From positions 620,001 through 684,000 of the forward strand of contig NZ_JODM01000001.1 of the NCBI RefSeq assembly GCF_000717995.1: a DNA stretch of 64,000 nt, in the 5' to 3' direction. Of this stretch, positions 62,281 to 64,000 are shown piece by piece; positions within the stretch are counted from its first letter, which is position 1; every line of letters begins with the position of its first letter. Source of the DNA: Streptomyces violaceorubidus (GTDB lineage Bacteria > Actinomycetota > Actinomycetes > Streptomycetales > Streptomycetaceae). Made by a program: the position numbers and the translations under genes. The notes beneath the pieces are model-generated. The model was not told the origin of the DNA. It searched no databases and was given only the letters and a program-made list of their open reading frames with translations.

Positions 62281-63033
62281 GTGACATTCGGTGAGCAGCC
62301 GGCGTATCTGCGTGTCGCGGGTGATCTCCGCAAGAAGATCGCCGACGGCCTGCTGCCGCCCCACACCCGCCTCCCGTCCCAGGCGCGGATCCGCGAGGAG
62401 TACGGCGTCTCGGACACCGTCGCGCTGGAGGCGCGCAAGGTGCTGATGGCCGAGGGGCTGGTCGAGGGCCGCTCCGGCTCCGGCACCTATGTCCGCGAGC
62501 GGCCCGTCCCGCGGCGCGTCGCCCGCTCCGGATACCGGCCGGCCGGTGGCGCCACACCCTTCCGCCAGGAGCAGGCCGACACCGACGCGCACGGCACCTG
62601 GGAGTCGCGCAGCGAACAGGCCGAGGCGAGCGGGGCCGTCGCCGAGCGGCTGGGGATCAAGCCCGGTGACCGGGTGATGTGCACGCGGTACGTCTTCCGG
62701 GAGGCCGGTGAGGCCGTCATGCTCTCCACCTCCTGGGAGCCGCTGGACTTGACCGGCCGCACCCCCGTGATGCTGCCCGAGGAGGGGCCGCTCGGCGGCA
62801 TGGGCGTCGTCGAGCGGATGGCCGCCATCGACGTCGTCGTCGACAACGTCACCGAGGAGGTCGGCGCCCGCCCCGGACTCGCCGAGGAGCTGCTCGCCCT
62901 CGGCGGCGTGCCGGGGCACGTGGTGCTGGTCGTCCACCGCACCTTCTACGCCTCGGGGCGGGCGGTGGAGACGGCCGACGTGGTCGTCCCGGCCGATCGT
63001 TACCGGGTGGCGTACCACCTGCCGGTCAGGTAG
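62281..63033 (+). CDS. GntR-family regulator with UTRA domain
   Basis: This 250-residue protein has the GntR winged helix (AYLRVAGDLRKKIADGLLPP, then LPSQARIREEYGVSDTVALE), a linker and a UTRA effector domain (GIKPGDRVMCTRYVF, then VMLSTSWEPLDL, VLVVHRTFYASGRAVETADV). It belongs to the HutC/DasR-type group, and likely senses a small metabolite. GGGAGCGG precedes the GTG at 62281. An imperfect palindrome around TGTACA (near 62257) upstream could be an autoregulatory site. It has no neighbouring metabolic operon. Confidence 0.93.
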   Translation: MTFGEQPAYLRVAGDLRKKIADGLLPPHTRLPSQARIREEYGVSDTVALEARKVLMAEGLVEGRSGSGTYVRERPVPRRVARSGYRPAGGATPFRQEQADTDAHGTWESRSEQAEASGAVAERLGIKPGDRVMCTRYVFREAGEAVMLSTSWEPLDLTGRTPVMLPEEGPLGGMGVVERMAAIDVVVDNVTEEVGARPGLAEELLALGGVPGHVVLVVHRTFYASGRAVETADVVVPADRYRVAYHLPVR

Positions 63034-63389
63034 GCCGTCAAGCGGGTCTCCGTACACGGGAGTTCACGGGCGCCGACACGCCCGGTCGCCGAGTGGGGCG
63101 GCGTGCGACGGTGTGAGATGGCGCACGCCCGTCGTGCGCCTCCGGCGCTCCGCCCCCTCGCCCGCGCATGCGTCCGGGACCTCGGCGCCCTTCGCGACGG
63201 GGCCGCAATCCGGTCGTTCCCCCAGGTCGCCTCGCCAGCCCTGCCAGCCCCGCCAAGCCCGTGACCGGAGGCATCGGTGTGCGGAGACGGCGCGCCATGC
63301 GTCGTGCGCCCCCTGCGTTCTGGCTGGTTGCGTACCTCTTTGTGCAAAGCCGTATTCGCTCCGTGAAGGTTGGGCGTAGGCTCGGGCAT
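63034..63389. other. Intergenic region before the short leader ORF
   Basis: No gene is called in these 356 bases. The first 250 are GC-rich, with Pro/Arg/Ala-like low-complexity triplets. The last 70 are unusually AT-rich for this DNA, with TTGCGTACCTCTTTGTGCAA (63328-63347) and TAGGCT at 63377-63382 as a candidate -10 box for the leader ORF. Confidence 0.4.
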
Positions 63390-63470
63390 ATGCGGATTGC
63401 GGTTTCCTTGGCGGGCGGGGCGCGGCGGATGCCATGGGCGGCGGGCACGGGAAGTGGAGGGGCGCGATGA
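63390..63470 (+). CDS. Short leader ORF, 26 residues
   Basis: The ATG at 63390 stands 7 bases after TAGGCT (63377-63382), so a leaderless transcript would begin at this codon. The product reads [20 protein letters not shown] and continues with a few Gly/Ser/Ala residues. Its TGA overlaps the ATG of the next gene (ATGA), so it could couple translation. Whether it encodes a functional peptide is unknown. Confidence 0.45.
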   Translation: MRIAVSLAGGARRMPWAAGTGSGGAR

Positions 63471-63658
63471 ACGACAGCACGGTCACTCTTCCCTGGCTGG
63501 TCTTCCGGCAGGACGACAACGGCAACCGCTACCGCGTGGGCAGGTACGCGACCCGGGCGGAGGCCCAGCAGATCGCGGACACCCTCGACGGTCGCGGACA
63601 CAAGCAGCTCTACTGGGTCGAGAAGCTCGGCACATCCGGGCAGGGCACGCCGGACTGA
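63467..63658 (+). CDS. Small SPOR-like protein
   Basis: This 63-residue protein ([20 protein letters not shown] at the start) resembles the short actinomycete proteins with a SPOR-like repeat: [20 protein letters not shown], then [14 protein letters not shown] domains usually bind denuded peptidoglycan; here no signal peptide is seen, so that is unproven. GGAGGGG precedes the ATG. It is coupled to the leader ORF. Confidence 0.8.
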   Translation: MNDSTVTLPWLVFRQDDNGNRYRVGRYATRAEAQQIADTLDGRGHKQLYWVEKLGTSGQGTPD

Positions 63659-63747
63659 CCGACCGCCGACCGATCCGCGCACCCCGGGCCTGGTCCGCCC
63701 GCGCACCCCGGGCCGGGTCCGGCCGGGCAGGCCGTAGGCTCCGGCGC

Positions 63748-64000
63748 ATGACGGAACGGATCGTGGTGGGCGCCGCCCTGGTCGACGGCGGGCGCCTGCT
63801 CGCCGCGCGCCGCAGCGCACCCGCCGAACTGGCCGGACGGTGGGAGCTGCCCGGCGGCAAGGTCGAGGCGGGCGAGACGCCCGAGGCGGCGCTCGTGCGC
63901 GAACTGCGCGAGGAACTCGGGGTGGCGGCCGAGCCGGGTGAGCGCGTCCCGGGGCAGTGGCCCCTGAGGGCGCCCTTCGTCCTCCAGGTGTGGACCGCCC
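63748..64000 (+). CDS. Nudix hydrolase, MutT-like, 5-prime part
   Basis: The first 84 codons are present and the gene runs off the window. [20 protein letters not shown] and [14 protein letters not shown] open the fold; the Nudix box, G-x5-E-x7-REUxEExGU, covers [20 protein letters not shown] and continues with ELGV. This is typical of 8-oxo-dGTP diphosphatases of the MutT group, which cleanse oxidised nucleotides. The ATG is 7 bases from TAGGCT (63735-63740), suggesting leaderless translation. Confidence 0.92.
   Translation, partial: MTERIVVGAALVDGGRLLAARRSAPAELAGRWELPGGKVEAGETPEAALVRELREELGVAAEPGERVPGQWPLRAPFVLQVWTA

Overview
The window is high-GC actinobacterial DNA that reads as Streptomyces. 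GC is strong at third codon positions, GTG and TTG starts are frequent, neighbouring genes are tightly coupled through 4-base overlaps, and several genes look leaderless. There are multiple actinomycete-type Scr1/DUF5753, DUF397 and DUF6879 proteins, and a housekeeping block (xseB-xseA, ispH, ppgK, DUF6542, ychF) that resembles the Streptomyces chromosome core. No rRNA, tRNA, CRISPR array or insertion sequence was recognised.

Region 1 (1-12980) is mostly chromosomal core. It holds the end of a DUF4245 protein, a malonic semialdehyde reductase-type nitroreductase, and a coupled exopolysaccharide-like operon (nucleotide sugar dehydrogenase, membrane GT2 glycosyltransferase, a 35-residue membrane peptide, a polysaccharide deacetylase). 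These are followed by a DUF4287 protein, exonuclease VII (xseA, xseB), an APC permease, ispH, ppgK, a DUF6542 membrane protein and ychF.

Region 2 (about 12969-30491) is a 17.5 kb integrated element at the stop codon of ychF. A 19-bp near-identical repeat (12 bp exact) marks both ends, and a doubled GTGCTGAC motif, the likely integrase arm site, lies inside each end. The element carries a small Scr1/DUF6879 regulatory cluster, a type I restriction-modification operon (hsdM-hsdS-hsdR plus a YgjP-like metalloprotease) and a large GHKL-ATPase fused to a PD-(D/E)XK, Shedu-like nuclease domain. Its right end holds a RepA-like ATPase, an excisionase-type HTH protein, a second HTH protein and a tyrosine integrase. 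No FtsK/Tra-type conjugation gene is seen.

Region 3 (30585-55620) is a full type 2 BREX (Pgl) locus, all on the minus strand in the order pglW, pglX, pglY, pglZ, brxD, brxHI. Two insertions interrupt it. Between pglW and pglX sits a coupled three-gene cassette: a HEPN-like protein, a KGGVGR-type ParA/MinD-like ATPase and a second P-loop ATPase. Between pglX and pglY sits a WhiJ-like regulatory trio (anti-sigma-type ATPase, Scr1 HTH, DUF397). The HEPN/KGGVGR/P-loop cassette and the GHKL-nuclease fusion are the best candidates for undescribed defence functions.

Region 4 (55839-64000) is ordinary regulatory and accessory chromosome: a LuxR-type large ATPase regulator with a 42-bp coding tandem repeat, a LysR regulator divergent from a short-chain dehydrogenase, a DUF4190/septum-formation-like membrane protein, a GntR/UTRA regulator, a small SPOR-like protein behind a short leader ORF, and the start of a Nudix hydrolase.
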